From positions 1 through 64,000 of the forward strand of contig NZ_QHJQ01000006.1 in NCBI RefSeq assembly GCF_003185655.1: DNA of 64,000 nt, in the 5' to 3' direction. The first letter of the stretch is position 1, and the number at the start of each line of letters is the position of its first letter. The translations under genes and the position numbers were made by a program. The notes below the pieces were generated by a model. It was not told the DNA's origin and did not search any database. It was given only the letters and a program-made list of their open reading frames with translations. Source of the DNA: Coraliomargarita sinensis. Its GTDB lineage: Bacteria; Verrucomicrobiota; Verrucomicrobiia; Opitutales; Coraliomargaritaceae. Positions 8,440-17,281 of this stretch are shown piece after piece.

Positions 8440-9294
8440 TCAAACCGCTTTAAACCGACGCCCCTTCAGGTTTGCGGAATCCTGTTTTTCCGACTGGTTT
8501 TCAGTGGGCCTGGGCTTCCCCATGCCCGGACGGAATCCCAGCACTGCTTGAAATGCTTCAGGAAGCTCAGAATGCGCCCGAAAGGTCTTTGCCTTGCCCT
8601 TGTAGGTGTAGTTTACGATGCACTCGGACGCATGCAGCATCATGCGCTTCTCACCCGTCTCCAGAACGACTTCCTTGTTGAAGCGGAAATTGCCGTAGCT
8701 GCGGTCCCCCACGATCGGATGGCCATGCTTGCTGCATTGAATCCGTAGCTGGTGGGTGCGTCCTGTCACAGGAACAAGTTTCAGTAAAGCGATCGGAAAG
8801 CCACCGACAGGCGTCTTCACCAGTTGATAACCCGATTTGGCTTTAATCTGACGGCCTTTCTTGATCTTTCGCCCGTTGTTAACCAGATCCTTACTGATGA
8901 CATCCGCCCAGATACCAGCATGCTTGTGTGGTTTGTGCCGCACCAAGGCATGATAGTTTTTAGTTACTTTGTGGGTGCTGAACTCCTGCTTAATAATGGC
9001 TGCAATCTCCGGATTCAGGCCGACTAAAATCACGCCGGATGTCGGCGAGTCGAGACGGTTGATTAACCAAACCTTTCGCTCCACGCCTTCTTCTGTCTCC
9101 CAGAAAAAATATTCGTTTTCATAATCGTAACTGGCCTGAATCATGGAGCGCTTGATATCCGTGGCTTTGTTGGGGTGCGACATGGCACCGAACGGCTTTT
9201 CGAGCGCGACCAAGCCGTCCTCATTCGCCGCCAACAGATGCACACCCTTGTTCAAGGGCAGTTCATCAGGCTGTGCTGTATCTTGAGAAGACAT
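8440..9294 (-). CDS. RNA pseudouridine synthase, RluA family
   Basis: A 284-residue protein with the catalytic RLDSPTSG motif (Asp82) and the second conserved block TGRTHQLRIQ...GHPIVGD. These identify the RluA/RluC/RluD group, which makes pseudouridines in rRNA or tRNA. No S4 domain is visible at the N-terminus, so it is closer to RluA/TruC types. Which RNA positions it modifies cannot be told. Last gene of a leftward run after tonB-like and maf. Confidence 0.9.
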   Translation of the reverse strand: MSSQDTAQPDELPLNKGVHLLAANEDGLVALEKPFGAMSHPNKATDIKRSMIQASYDYENEYFFWETEEGVERKVWLINRLDSPTSGVILVGLNPEIAAIIKQEFSTHKVTKNYHALVRHKPHKHAGIWADVISKDLVNNGRKIKKGRQIKAKSGYQLVKTPVGGFPIALLKLVPVTGRTHQLRIQCSKHGHPIVGDRSYGNFRFNKEVVLETGEKRMMLHASECIVNYTYKGKAKTFRAHSELPEAFQAVLGFRPGMGKPRPTENQSEKQDSANLKGRRFKAV

Positions 9295-9344
9295 GTCCGG
9301 ATATAAGCACTGTTGAGCTAGCCGATTGGATCAACTCCCTTTTC

Positions 9345-10442
9345 TCAGCGATAGTTAAAGACCACATTGATCCATCGCTCCTTTCCAAACACTTTGACCA
9401 TTTCCTCGGTCCATGGCCGGAATGGGGAACGCTTTGAAATCGCTGTTTCACAGATCACAGTAGCAATTTTACTGGCAGTGCTCTTAACCGCTTCAACCTT
9501 ATCCACCTTACCGTCGGCCTTCAGCCGAAAGCGGACATGGACCCGAGTCGATGTATCGATAGGCTGAAAGAACTCGATTTCCTGATACCAACCGGTCTGG
9601 ATGGCAGCGTAAAATTGCTGCTCATACTCGCCAAATTCGCTGAAAGTGGCATCGATTGCCAGATCACCCCTCTTGCTGACTGAACTTTTCGACTTCAACA
9701 AAGGCCCGGTAATCAGTTCCGGTGCCAGCCTGGGACGCTCTCTGGGCATGGGCCTAGCTTCAACAGCACCGCCATCGCCATCACCGGGCTGTACTTGAGG
9801 ATTCACCTGGGCTGGTGGACGATAAACATTGATCGATGCATCCGGCTCCGGCTGTTCAAAAACTTTCTGTGCGTCAGCAGTCAGGTCGACGCTACTGCCT
9901 GGGCCTTCCTCATCCACAGGCTTTTGACGTATAAAATCCGGTGCCGGCAAGGGTTGGGCGGGAGCCACCTGCTGCTGTGATTCGGCGCCTTGCCGTCCCC
10001 CCTCCACCCCCTCGCCTTCTCCTGGTTTGGCGCGGGGCGAATACACCCCGGGCGGCACTGGTGGAGTTTGCTGGAGTTGCCCCTGCACCACTTTAAGTGA
10101 ATCCACCTCTCCATCCACCTTAGGTTGATTCGAGCTTTCCGTCAGCGGACTTTCGTCAGCAGCTTGCTGCGCACGAAATGAATACTGCTCCGTACGATCC
10201 GGTTCATTTTCCGGCACCTCCGGATTCGCCTCCACGTAGCGCATGTCCTCGGGTTCGGCCAAATCGATCTCGTAAATGACAGCCTCTTTCTCCCTGGTTT
10301 CACGATGCACTGGCAGCATCCGCTCCGGGATGGCCAGCACGACGAAGAGATGCACCATTAAGGTGATGCCAAACGCAACCATCGCAGTCCGCCAACGGCC
10401 GGACCGAAACTCATCAAAAGGATGCGCTAGAAATGTCTCCAT
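9345..10442 (-). CDS. TonB-like energy-transducer protein
   Basis: A 365-residue protein with an N-terminal membrane segment (about 21-39), a long low-complexity linker rich in Pro, Glu and Gln (about 60-230), and a C-terminal TonB-like domain (FRLKADGKVDKVEAVKS, ending WINVVFNYR). This is the layout of TonB: anchor, periplasm-spanning arm, and a domain that touches outer-membrane receptors. No exbB/exbD or receptor gene is nearby, so a TonB paralogue with another envelope role is possible. It lies 28 bases after maf. Confidence 0.72.
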   Translation of the reverse strand: METFLAHPFDEFRSGRWRTAMVAFGITLMVHLFVVLAIPERMLPVHRETREKEAVIYEIDLAEPEDMRYVEANPEVPENEPDRTEQYSFRAQQAADESPLTESSNQPKVDGEVDSLKVVQGQLQQTPPVPPGVYSPRAKPGEGEGVEGGRQGAESQQQVAPAQPLPAPDFIRQKPVDEEGPGSSVDLTADAQKVFEQPEPDASINVYRPPAQVNPQVQPGDGDGGAVEARPMPRERPRLAPELITGPLLKSKSSVSKRGDLAIDATFSEFGEYEQQFYAAIQTGWYQEIEFFQPIDTSTRVHVRFRLKADGKVDKVEAVKSTASKIATVICETAISKRSPFRPWTEEMVKVFGKERWINVVFNYR

Positions 10443-10470
10443 ACATATTCCCTACTCGCGGGAATTGGTG

Positions 10471-11070
10471 TTAGACCCTAAAATCAAACTTGAGTTCAGC
10501 AAGTCTTTGCGCGAGTGCCTGCACCGGCAAACCCATGACATTTTCGACCGAGCCGTCGACAGACTCAATAATCATCTCCCGCGCCTGCTGTATCCCGTAG
10601 GCACCGGCCTTGTCCAGCGGGTTCACCAATTGAATATATTCTTCGATCACTTCCACGCCAAAGGGCTTGAATTCCACCTCGCTCCTTTCCGTAAACACCT
10701 CCTCCAGCTTACCGTTCTGCCAGTATAGGGCGACCGCAGTGTAAACGGTATGGCTCCGCCCGGATAAACGTTGCAGCATGGCACGGGCCTCCCCCAGACT
10801 CGCGGGCTTATTGAGGACTTCTTCATCCAGGGCCACAGTCGTATCAGATCCTAGAATCAAAGCATTTGGAAACGAGGAGCACAATGCAGACGCTTTCAAT
10901 GCCGCATTTGCCGCAACCATTTCGGAAGGGCCGTGAACCGGATTATTATCCTCCTCCACATCGGCAGGTTGAATTTCAAACCGCAGGCGCATGCGCTCAA
11001 GCAGCTCCCGCCGGCGAGGCGAGGCCGAAGCCAGAATCAACTGAGTGGGTTGTGCCGCATTCACACGCAT
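10471..11070 (-). CDS. maf: Maf-like nucleoside triphosphate pyrophosphatase
   Basis: A 199-residue protein opening with the Maf signature LILASASPRRRELLERM; VEEDNNP and LILGSDTTVALD follow at the expected places, then GRSHTVYTAV and KAGAYGIQ. Maf proteins hydrolyse dTTP/UTP or modified nucleotides and are linked to septum control. The motif set is complete and the length is standard. It follows the VWA gene in the same direction with a 50-base gap. Confidence 0.94.
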   Translation of the reverse strand: MRVNAAQPTQLILASASPRRRELLERMRLRFEIQPADVEEDNNPVHGPSEMVAANAALKASALCSSFPNALILGSDTTVALDEEVLNKPASLGEARAMLQRLSGRSHTVYTAVALYWQNGKLEEVFTERSEVEFKPFGVEVIEEYIQLVNPLDKAGAYGIQQAREMIIESVDGSVENVMGLPVQALAQRLAELKFDFRV

Positions 11071-11120
11071 GGGGCTATCAAGGTGGCGCCGCCGGAACGG
11101 TCAAAACAAAAGGAATTTGG

Positions 11121-13631
11121 TTACAGGCGCCGAAGGGCGATGCCCAACATAAAGAAGACCATAGCCAGTATGACAAGCAGCGGAGTTGCCGAGCGACGGA
11201 TCGTAACGGGCTCGAGCCCCTCGTGGATCATTGACGGATCGTATGCGGCCAGCGTGGATACATCCTCCGGAATTTCTGCTCCGAGACGATATTCAGCGGG
11301 ATAGGGCCGCTGCCAACGCACGACACGGCTACGCCCATAGTCTTCATCCCGGATGTTCAGGGAAACACGCTCCAGGCCACGCAAATCAACTGTGCCTTTG
11401 TAGCGCCCCAGCCCACTCTGCCGCAGAATCATTTCACGGGAATTACCGGTTTGGTCAATCGCATCCGCCGACCATTTTATCTGGTTAACCGGGCGCATGG
11501 CGGAATCCTGACGCAACACCTCGACATGCAAACGGTCAGCCTCGACATTTGTGCGCACGGTCATCCCCGTACCGGTCTCTTTTTTCAAAATACCGCGAAG
11601 CACTTGCGCCCAGAACTTCGCGCCCCCGGGCCAGGCCAACCACTCGCTCCCCCAGCGCTCCGTCAAATCTGAAGTATAAGCCAGGCCGGTACCGAGCCCG
11701 TATCGCGTAACCGCCAATAAAGGATCACCGGATTCGGCCACAAGCAGCACCTGGGCTGTGGGATTGGGACGAGTCATGACATAGCCGAGCACCAGTGGTA
11801 ACTCCGCATTCTCATAGCCGGACAGTACTGGGTGATCACTCGCCTGAATCGAACCAAAAAGATCTTCCTTAATCGCCGACTTCGAGGCCTGCATGGTTTC
11901 CTTAGTGAAAATCTGAGGGACCGAGGCGGGGTCATTCGTCTCATAGTAGCGCCCTCGACCGGTCTGCGCGATACTGTTCATTAACTCGCGGGCCGCGCCG
12001 CCGCCGAGCGCAACCGTGGAAACCGTCACCCCCCGATTCGCCATATCCTGGGTCAAGGCCAGGTAATCCCCGCCCGAAGTCTGACCATCGGACAAGATAA
12101 TCATATGTTTTATCCGGGCTGAAGCACGATCCAGCATGTCGCGCCCAAGAAGCATGGCAGGATACAAGTTCGTCCCGCCCCCGGCTGCGAGGGAGTCGAT
12201 GGAATTTGCTATCAAGCCTTTGTTACCCGCTGAAGTCATGTCGCAGATCACGACCGGCTGACTGTCAAAACCGATGACGGCGATCTGGTCGTTCCCGCTC
12301 AGCAACTCTGCGGCGGACTTGGCGGCTTGACGTGCCAGAGCGATAGGCACGCCATTCATGGAACCGGACTTATCGATGACCAGAGCCATGGCTAAAGATG
12401 GTTTTTGCTTTTCCTTTTCGAAACGGGAGGTGAGAGGCAACACTTCTTCCACCGGCGTACGATAATATCCTCCAAGACCAAAAGAGTTTTCCGAACCGAG
12501 CATGGCCAAGCCACCTCCAAACTCGGAAACATATCGTTTCAAATACTGCATTTGCACGGGCCGCAGATCCGTGGCCGGAACATCTGAAAGCACCACCGCA
12601 TCGAATGCCAAGATGCCTTCCAGGGTGTCCGGTAACCCGCGTGCGCCGCGCACATCCAGTTCAATACCTTGTTTTTCCATGGCCCGTGCAAAAGGACGCA
12701 TGTCACGACTCTTCTGGTGTAATACCAGCACTCGCGGCCGCCCCTTGACTTCGATCGTGGCCGCCATGCGGTTATTCACCAGGAAATGGTCCTCATCGGG
12801 CACAATCTCGGCCTCCCATCGACTGGCTCCCGAGCTGGTCATTTCAATATCGGCATTCGCGAAGTTGCTCTTCCCGGCTTTCAACGCGACCTGCTGTTCA
12901 GCCACAACCACACCCTTATGGAGAATACGAAGTTGTGCGCTCATATCACGGTTGGCCCGCATACCGACCCGGAGGCGGACTATTTCGCCCTCAAAAGCAA
13001 ATTTGGTCGCCGGTGCCAACTCGATGAGTGCCGCCTCAGCTTTTTTCAGCGATTCCTTACGACTAAAACGCACATCAATACCCTCCTCGGCCATCTGTTC
13101 CATGGCATCAGTGAGCCCGTAGCCATTCGCCGCACCATCCGAAAAAACCACCATCCGCTTGGACTTGCCTGAGGGAAAGCTAAGACGGGCTGTCAACATC
13201 GCATCCGACCAGCGGCTCGCTGAACGAAACGCAGCATCGGCCACACCACCCTCGCATGATTCGATGAAAGCATCGAGCCCATCCAAATCGATTTCTCTCA
13301 AGCCCTCGGCAAAAATGAACAGCGAATGACTGTCGCCCGGATTCAAAGAGTTAATTGCCTCTTCTGCTTGTTCCCTCGCCTCATCCATCTCGGAAATCTC
13401 CATCGACTCCGAAACATCCACCAGTAAGGCCAAATGCATATTGTCGCTCTGCGCCTTAAAGTAGGGCCGGCAGACTGCCAGAATCAAAAGCAACAAGCCG
13501 ATCAGCCGGCAGGCAAAGGATGCGAGTTTCATCCTGCGGGGCCGGTCGACCAGGGAATAACGATAAAATACCACCAGGCCGGCGACAATCAGGCACAGGA
13601 ACAGGGGCTTGTATGTGAGAAACTCAATCAT
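11121..13631 (-). CDS. Membrane protein with two VWA domains and a GATase1-like domain
   Basis: An 836-residue protein. Two N-terminal membrane segments (about 8-25 and 38-55) precede a first VWA domain with MIDAS motif DVSES (Asp72). A class I glutamine amidotransferase-like region (RVLVLHQ..., GGGLAMLGSENSFGLGGYY) without an obvious catalytic Cys follows. A second VWA with an intact DKSGSM lies in the middle, and a final membrane helix (PLLVILAMVFFMLGIAL) ends the protein. It is the last of a MoxR-DUF58-VWA operon, starting 5 bases after the previous stop. Both MIDAS sites look able to bind metal. Role inferred: MoxR-assisted envelope complex. Confidence 0.85.
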   Translation of the reverse strand: MIEFLTYKPLFLCLIVAGLVVFYRYSLVDRPRRMKLASFACRLIGLLLLILAVCRPYFKAQSDNMHLALLVDVSESMEISEMDEAREQAEEAINSLNPGDSHSLFIFAEGLREIDLDGLDAFIESCEGGVADAAFRSASRWSDAMLTARLSFPSGKSKRMVVFSDGAANGYGLTDAMEQMAEEGIDVRFSRKESLKKAEAALIELAPATKFAFEGEIVRLRVGMRANRDMSAQLRILHKGVVVAEQQVALKAGKSNFANADIEMTSSGASRWEAEIVPDEDHFLVNNRMAATIEVKGRPRVLVLHQKSRDMRPFARAMEKQGIELDVRGARGLPDTLEGILAFDAVVLSDVPATDLRPVQMQYLKRYVSEFGGGLAMLGSENSFGLGGYYRTPVEEVLPLTSRFEKEKQKPSLAMALVIDKSGSMNGVPIALARQAAKSAAELLSGNDQIAVIGFDSQPVVICDMTSAGNKGLIANSIDSLAAGGGTNLYPAMLLGRDMLDRASARIKHMIILSDGQTSGGDYLALTQDMANRGVTVSTVALGGGAARELMNSIAQTGRGRYYETNDPASVPQIFTKETMQASKSAIKEDLFGSIQASDHPVLSGYENAELPLVLGYVMTRPNPTAQVLLVAESGDPLLAVTRYGLGTGLAYTSDLTERWGSEWLAWPGGAKFWAQVLRGILKKETGTGMTVRTNVEADRLHVEVLRQDSAMRPVNQIKWSADAIDQTGNSREMILRQSGLGRYKGTVDLRGLERVSLNIRDEDYGRSRVVRWQRPYPAEYRLGAEIPEDVSTLAAYDPSMIHEGLEPVTIRRSATPLLVILAMVFFMLGIALRRL

Positions 13632-13636
13632 CTGCT

Positions 13637-15406
13637 TTAGCCTACTTTCCTCCTATGGTAGAGCACGGATTCAGCCGTCAGTATTAACAAACCCAGCAGA
13701 AGAAGCCAAATCGCAATCGGCCAGCCGGACGCGATGGCGACAAGCTCGACGGCCTCCGATGCCCTGAGATTGGAATCGACCGGGGAAAGCAATCCGGCCC
13801 CCAGGACCCAGCTCCCCTCTTCGCTTGTCAACTGATAGGCGCCTGCCGATCCAAAGCGAAGCGACTGCCCCCCAAACATCTCACGGTTTACGCCATCAGG
13901 ACCGGTGACTTGCCACGCCGTGGTCGCCTCTCCGGGTAGCTCGACGGCAAAACCGGTGGCATAAACCGGGGCGAACTCATTTTCACGATTGGCTAGGTGA
14001 AGAGCGGCGGCATGTATCAACACGGGAAACCATGGAGAGAGGAAAAAGTCCTCCTGTGATGGATCAAAATTCATGACCACGGCCTGCTGGCCTTCGAGGA
14101 ATGTCTTGTAAATCAGAGGCACACCTTGCTCTGTCGCCATCAACACGACTGAACCGGGAGGCACCTCTATTTCGCGCGCGCCCGGAAAACCAAAGTCCTT
14201 AAGCTCAACATGCTGCAGAATAGGGTGTTCCGGAATGAGTGTTTCAGCGAGTACCGGCGGCAAAGGCTCGCCCAATTCAGACCAAAACAATGAATCGCCC
14301 TCCGGTCTGAACACGATCCGCATGGGCGCTTCCGTATTCACAGGTCCTTCGCTAAGGCGTATGGGAGCACCTTCTGCGGCGACCTGCAGAACATCGCCGG
14401 CTCGGGCAAAGGCACGCACGCAGTTCTCAAAGAACCAGCGATTGCCCGCCTCAATCCCGACAAACAAGGGTTGCCGTGGATTGAGCCCGAGCGTAATCGA
14501 GTTGTCCAAAGCAAGCGCATCATCCACGACCAAATTCGCCTTCCACTCCCCTGGGTCAACGCCCACTAATTCATAAACCTGCTCCAGTGCCTCGCCGGGC
14601 GGAATGGTAAGACTGGCATATTTACCGATGACACCGGTTGCAGCATGCACCAGTTCAAAATCGACCGTTGCGGGCTCCTCGCCGGAGTTGAAGACACGAC
14701 AGTAGAAACTGGCCACTCCGGGTCGTCCGGGCTGCCACTGCAAATCTGCCGCAACAAAGCCGCAGTTCGGCAATCTCTCCGAGGCCAAGACCAGCGTCTC
14801 AATACCTTCGGGATAGCTTTCGAGACCGTGGCGCCCGTCCGTTAAAAAGACGACACGATATGGACTGTCTTCCGCCGCAACGATTCCTCCCAACTGTCGC
14901 ATCGCATCCGTATCGAGGCTTTGGTCGCTGGCGCTGATTGCGTCGATCGCCTCCAATAGCTGACGCGGATGGGAACTCAGATGTGATTGAAAATTCAAAC
15001 GGGAATCAAGCGAGGCCACTGCCGCCTGGCGGGTGCCATTAAGCGCCTTCACCATCTCAACGGCTTCATCCTTCGCCCGGTCTAGTAAACTGCTTCCTCC
15101 TTCGAAAGCCTGCATCGAGGCAGAGCTATCCATCACGATGATCAGATCACTGTCATCTTTCGAATCGATCCGCGGATTCGATAGCGCGAATGCCAGCAAT
15201 GCGAAAGCGAGCAGCATAAGTAACAGAGACCATAAATCGCGAAGGCGCCGAAAAAAAGCGCTGGAAGACTTTTGCTGATAAATCTGCTGCCACAGAAAAT
15301 AAGCGTTCGTCGGTTTACGCCTGGGCCGGACCTTGAGGAAATACAGGGCCGCAAGCAGGGGCAGCGCGAGCAAGCTCCAAAGCCAGATGGGCGATAGCAA
15401 ACTCAC
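13637..15406 (-). CDS. BatA-like membrane protein with VWA domain
   Basis: A 589-residue protein. The N-terminus (SPIWLWSLLALPLLAALYFLK) is the BatA/aerotolerance N-terminal domain, with a second membrane segment at ~60-77. A VWA domain follows with MIDAS motif DSSAS (Asp93) and the FLTDGRHG strand, then a long region of likely extracytoplasmic beta domains and a last membrane helix near 565-582. The start codon overlaps the upstream DUF58 stop by 4 bases (ATGA), showing translational coupling. Works presumably with MoxR and the DUF58 protein. Confidence 0.87.
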   Translation of the reverse strand: MSLLSPIWLWSLLALPLLAALYFLKVRPRRKPTNAYFLWQQIYQQKSSSAFFRRLRDLWSLLLMLLAFALLAFALSNPRIDSKDDSDLIIVMDSSASMQAFEGGSSLLDRAKDEAVEMVKALNGTRQAAVASLDSRLNFQSHLSSHPRQLLEAIDAISASDQSLDTDAMRQLGGIVAAEDSPYRVVFLTDGRHGLESYPEGIETLVLASERLPNCGFVAADLQWQPGRPGVASFYCRVFNSGEEPATVDFELVHAATGVIGKYASLTIPPGEALEQVYELVGVDPGEWKANLVVDDALALDNSITLGLNPRQPLFVGIEAGNRWFFENCVRAFARAGDVLQVAAEGAPIRLSEGPVNTEAPMRIVFRPEGDSLFWSELGEPLPPVLAETLIPEHPILQHVELKDFGFPGAREIEVPPGSVVLMATEQGVPLIYKTFLEGQQAVVMNFDPSQEDFFLSPWFPVLIHAAALHLANRENEFAPVYATGFAVELPGEATTAWQVTGPDGVNREMFGGQSLRFGSAGAYQLTSEEGSWVLGAGLLSPVDSNLRASEAVELVAIASGWPIAIWLLLLGLLILTAESVLYHRRKVG

Positions 15407-16281
15407 GCGACCAAACCCCCTCTTCGCAAAATATCCTGTATCACCGCATCAAAAGCCACCTCCGAGGTCACTGAAGCCAGACCGATCCCCCGGCGCGCGC
15501 ATTCCTTTTTCAATCCGTTATTCCAAGCCGCAATCGCATCTTCATAAGCTCGGGCTTCTTTCGGAGAGACCGTCACACGCATGTGCGCATCGCTCTCGAC
15601 GCATTGCACATCGACATCGCCCTTCCAGTCGCATTTCAAATCCGCCGGGTCGTGTACCTGCAAACAATAGACGTCATGACCGTGCCAATTCAGTAATTTG
15701 AGCCCTTGTTCGTAACCACCCGGAAAAAGAAAATCGGACACCACGATCACCATGCCTTTACGGTGCCGCCGCGCCTGGAAAGTCTTACAGCAGGTCGTAA
15801 AATCAGTGTCCTTACCCACGGTCTGCTGCTCATCCAGCTTTCGAAGGAAGGGAAAAACACGCGCACGCCCACGGGTAGGATCCAGAATCGGATCCAAGCG
15901 ATCCGCGAGCGAGTAAACCGACAATCGGTCGAGGCAGTTCAAGCCGATGTAACCAAGGCCCGCCGCAAGCTGTCTGGCCATGAGGAACTTGCTCTTCATC
16001 GAATGACTGCAATCGAGCAGAATGTAAATTGTCGCGTCTTCTTCCAGTTCGAACAGTTTGACCACCAGTTCGTCGAAACGTGCGTAGACACGCCAGTCGA
16101 TGGAGCGGTAATCATCCCCCATCTGGTATTCGGCATAATCCGCAAATGTAATCCCGGCCCCCTTACGCGTGGATTTACGGTCAGCCTGCAACGTCCCACC
16201 GAGCACCTTGCGGGCCAGCAAATAGAGCGATTCCAGGCGCTGAATGAAGCGCGCATCCGTCAATGACTCGGTCGACTTCAT
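15403..16281 (-). CDS. DUF58-domain protein (MoxR operon partner)
   Basis: A 292-residue protein with the DUF58 hallmark: RKGAGITFADYAEYQMGDD followed by RSIDWRVYAR. A degenerate VWA-like half follows (LLDCSHSM, then VIVVSDF). DUF58 proteins are nearly always coded next to MoxR AAA ATPases and VWA membrane proteins. It overlaps moxR and the next VWA gene by 4 bases each, so the three are strictly coupled. Biochemical role in the family is not settled. Confidence 0.92.
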   Translation of the reverse strand: MKSTESLTDARFIQRLESLYLLARKVLGGTLQADRKSTRKGAGITFADYAEYQMGDDYRSIDWRVYARFDELVVKLFELEEDATIYILLDCSHSMKSKFLMARQLAAGLGYIGLNCLDRLSVYSLADRLDPILDPTRGRARVFPFLRKLDEQQTVGKDTDFTTCCKTFQARRHRKGMVIVVSDFLFPGGYEQGLKLLNWHGHDVYCLQVHDPADLKCDWKGDVDVQCVESDAHMRVTVSPKEARAYEDAIAAWNNGLKKECARRGIGLASVTSEVAFDAVIQDILRRGGLVA

Positions 16282-17261
16282 CGAACGAGTGACTCTTCGA
16301 TCGCCGCACGAATCACCTCATCCGCTGAGATCCCTTCGGCTTCACCCTCAAAAGATAGAATCAAACGATGCCGCATGGCCGGGATCGCGGATTTCTCGAC
16401 ATCCTCTCTTGCCACATGAAAGCGTCCGTCAAGTAGGGCTCTTGCCCGTGACGCGGCAAGAATTGCCTGAGCCGCACGGGGCGAGGCCCCGTTACGCACA
16501 AAGGTCCGCACTTTTTCCGGCGAGTCCTCGTGGTCGGGATGCGTGGCCCGCACGATTTTCACGAGAAAGTTCTGCACGTCTTCGTCGATCGGAATTTCGC
16601 GCAGGACCCGCCCCATCTCAATAATATCCTCACCATGAGCGACTGCTTCGATATCGGGCTGACTGTTGCCACCGGTGCGATTCAGAATTTCGAGGAAGTC
16701 TGCGTGGCTGGGAAGTTCGACGCTGAGTTTAAAAAAGAAGCGGTCCAGCTGCGCTTCGGGCAAAGGATACGTACCGTCGTTTTCAATCGGGTTCTGGGTC
16801 GCCAGCACAAAAAACGGATTGCCGATGCTGTGGGTTTGGTTGGCGACCGTAACACGCTTCTCCTGCATGGTTTCCAGAAGCGCGGACTGCGTCTTGGGGG
16901 TGGCGCGGTTGATCTCGTCCGCGAGAAGAATATTACAGAAAACCGGCCCCTGTTGAAACTGCAGCGAACGGCGCCCTTCCGATTCCACCAGTACCTGCGT
17001 GCCCACAACATCAGAAGGCAAAAGGTCCGGCGTAAACTGGATGCGTTGAAACTTCAGATCCAGCGCCTTGGCCAGGGTATTCACCAATGCCGTCTTCCCC
17101 AGGCCCGGCACACCTTCCAAAAGCACGTGACCGCCACAGCAAACGGCGATTAAAACATTCTCAATGATATCATCCTGACCGACAATAAATTTACCCACCT
17201 CGGATCGGATGCGTTTGAATGTTGCGGTAAACTCTTCGGCGGAAGCCTCCAATGTGCTCAT
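16278..17261 (-). CDS. MoxR-family AAA+ ATPase
   Basis: A 327-residue MoxR ATPase. Walker A is GVPGLGKT (residues 50-57), Walker B is ILLADEINRATPKTQSALLE, sensor 1 is FFVLATQNPIE and the arginine-finger region is LPEAQLDRF. MoxR proteins act as chaperones that mature or remodel partner complexes, often VWA proteins with MIDAS sites, several of which follow in this operon. Length and motifs are standard. Confidence 0.95.
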   Translation of the reverse strand: MSTLEASAEEFTATFKRIRSEVGKFIVGQDDIIENVLIAVCCGGHVLLEGVPGLGKTALVNTLAKALDLKFQRIQFTPDLLPSDVVGTQVLVESEGRRSLQFQQGPVFCNILLADEINRATPKTQSALLETMQEKRVTVANQTHSIGNPFFVLATQNPIENDGTYPLPEAQLDRFFFKLSVELPSHADFLEILNRTGGNSQPDIEAVAHGEDIIEMGRVLREIPIDEDVQNFLVKIVRATHPDHEDSPEKVRTFVRNGASPRAAQAILAASRARALLDGRFHVAREDVEKSAIPAMRHRLILSFEGEAEGISADEVIRAAIEESLVR

Positions 17262-17281
17262 ATATTTATTTTGGTATTTGT

